Shown: positions 15,373 through 16,174 of the stretch, piece by piece
Layout: every line of letters starts with the position of its first letter
Position numbering within the stretch: the stretch's first letter is position 1
Assembly: GCA_964432945.1 (NCBI GenBank)
Contig: CAYSPO010000029.1
Span: forward strand, 1-16,174
Source: CAYSPO01 sp964432945
Lineage (GTDB): Bacteria > Bacillota > Clostridia > Tissierellales > Peptoniphilaceae
Direction of reading: 5' to 3'
DNA: 16,174 bases
The notes under the pieces: generated by a model
Databases searched by the model: none
Told to the model about the DNA's origin: nothing
Seen by the model: the letters and a program-made list of their open reading frames with translations, nothing else
Made by a program: the position numbers and the translations under genes

Positions 15373-15990
15373 TTGGAAATTAAAAGAATTGTAGCTGGAG
15401 TTTATGCAGCAAATTGTTATTTAGTTTACGATGGAGATAAAGGTTTTATTATTGATCCAGGTGGGTCTGCTAGTCGAATTATAGAAGAAATCAATGAATT
15501 AAATTTTACTCCAGAGTTTATTCTTTTAACACATGGACATTGTGATCATATAGCAGCTGTTGATGAAATAAGAGATTATTATAATATTCCAGCTTATATC
15601 CATGTTGGAGATGAGAAACTAGTGGCTGATAAGGATATGAATATGGCAAGCCATATGCCTTCAGCTGATGTAGCTATTAAGGCTGATGGAACTTTTAAAA
15701 ATGGAGATATAATATCACCAGATGAGTTTAATATAAAAGTTATCCATACACCAGGTCACACTGCCGGGTGTTCATGTTTTCTTCTAGGAGAAAATATAAT
15801 GTTTACAGGTGATACAGTTTTTGAAGGGTCTATTGGAAGAACAGATCTTCCGTCAGCAAGTCAAAAATCTATGGAAGAATCAATAGAAAAAATAAAAAAA
15901 ATGAATGATAACATTATTCTTTATCCTGGGCATGGGGGAGACACAACTATAGCTGAGGAAAAAAAGAAAAATAAATATTTTAGAAAGTAA
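15373..15990 (+). CDS. MBL-fold metallo-hydrolase, glyoxalase II-like
   Basis: The 205-residue protein is a metallo-beta-lactamase fold hydrolase of the glyoxalase II-like group. The dinuclear metal site is complete: His54-x-His56-x-Asp58-His59 (THGHCDH), His129 (HTPGHTAG), Asp147 (FTGDTVF) and His187 (YPGHGGD). The natural substrate is not known; a thioester such as a lactoyl-thiol is possible. The start is TTG 15373, supported by the perfect AGGAGG at 15361-15366 with 6 nt spacing and by the family-like opening EIKRIVAGVYAANCYLV. It follows dtd by 10 nt and ends with a terminator, so it is the last gene of the rel operon. Confidence 0.9.
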   Translation: MEIKRIVAGVYAANCYLVYDGDKGFIIDPGGSASRIIEEINELNFTPEFILLTHGHCDHIAAVDEIRDYYNIPAYIHVGDEKLVADKDMNMASHMPSADVAIKADGTFKNGDIISPDEFNIKVIHTPGHTAGCSCFLLGENIMFTGDTVFEGSIGRTDLPSASQKSMEESIEKIKKMNDNIILYPGHGGDTTIAEEKKKNKYFRK

Positions 15991-15998
15991 TAAAGAAG

Positions 15999-16042
15999 AT
16001 AAGCTAAGAATCTTTTAGAAAGGTGTACTTAGCTTATTTTTA
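15999..16042 (+). terminator. Terminator of the rel-dtd-MBL operon
   Basis: ATAAGCTAAG (15999-16008) pairs perfectly with CTTAGCTTAT (16028-16037), followed by a T-rich tract. The 19-nt loop holds a small inner hairpin CTTT/AAAG (16012-16015/16019-16022). It starts 9 nt after the last gene's stop codon. Confidence 0.8.
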
Positions 16043-16055
16043 TAAATGAAAATAC

Positions 16056-16095
16056 TTGACAAAATAGCTATAATAGATTAATCTGATTTAGCTAT
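16056..16095 (+). promoter_or_regulatory. Promoter with 32-bp operator-like palindrome
   Basis: TTGACA (16056-16061) and TATAAT (16069-16074) lie only 7 nt apart. A 32-bp imperfect palindrome spans 16064-16095, centred between 16079 and 16080: the arms ATAGCTA/TAGCTAT and the perfect core AGATTAATCT (16075-16084) share one centre, with 13 of 16 positions paired. It covers the -10 box and the likely start site, a repressor-like position. The controlled gene would begin beyond the window; no coding start is seen before 16174. Another TTGACA occurs at 16154-16159. Confidence 0.5.
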
Positions 16096-16174
16096 CATAA
16101 TTAGCAATTTATTAGTCACTTATTATGTAAAAAGCAGGCCAATTTATTAATGTTTGACATAATTCTATACATAT

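Noticed and set aside
1..16174. CRISPR array, insertion sequence, prophage, tRNA or rRNA
   Set aside because: I saw no regularly spaced repeats, transposase or phage genes, terminal inverted repeats or cloverleaf/rRNA-like sequence anywhere in the window.

Overview
The window is AT-rich, densely coded chromosomal DNA from a low-GC Firmicute. All the genes lie on the + strand. The protein sequences, the strong AGGAGG-type ribosome binding sites and the gene order queA-tgt-yajC-scfA-scfB ... recJ-rel-dtd-MBL point to an anaerobic Clostridia/Tissierellia lineage. My guess is a Peptoniphilaceae member such as Anaerococcus, but no rRNA or tRNA in the window tests this.

Layout. (1) 1-2172: promoter and topA (DNA topoisomerase I). 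(2) 2173-2906: an internal promoter and a zinc-dependent phospholipase C-like protein whose N-terminus requires an AUU start codon (or a small frame change); terminator at 2971. (3) 3009-3440: a very AT-rich gene-free stretch with an inverted repeat around a possible -10 box, followed by an unrecognised 239-residue protein and a hairpin terminator. (4) 4217-8878: a tight cluster ruvC-ruvA-ruvB (Holliday junction processing), queA-tgt (queuosine tRNA modification) and yajC (Sec accessory). (5) 8894-10518: scfA, a 55-residue SCIFF six-cysteine peptide precursor missing from simple ORF calling, then a strong terminator, a separate extended -10 promoter and scfB, its radical SAM/SPASM thioether maturase. 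(6) 10521-12627: a LapA-type membrane protein overlapping recJ. (7) 12667-15990: a near-consensus promoter driving rel (bifunctional (p)ppGpp synthetase/hydrolase), dtd (D-aminoacyl-tRNA deacylase) and an MBL-fold hydrolase, closed by a terminator. (8) 16043-16174: a promoter with a 32-bp operator-like palindrome, for a gene beyond the window.

Most genes are housekeeping: DNA topology, recombination and repair, tRNA modification and quality control, the stringent response. The most distinctive parts are the SCIFF ribosomally made, post-translationally modified peptide (RiPP) locus, where precursor and maturase are separated by a terminator and a new promoter and the precursor has a C-terminal extension; the phospholipase-like gene with a non-standard start; and a recurring promoter-like spacing (TTGAC start to TATAAT start exactly 13 nt) in three intergenic regions. 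No CRISPR, insertion sequence, tRNA or rRNA was seen.
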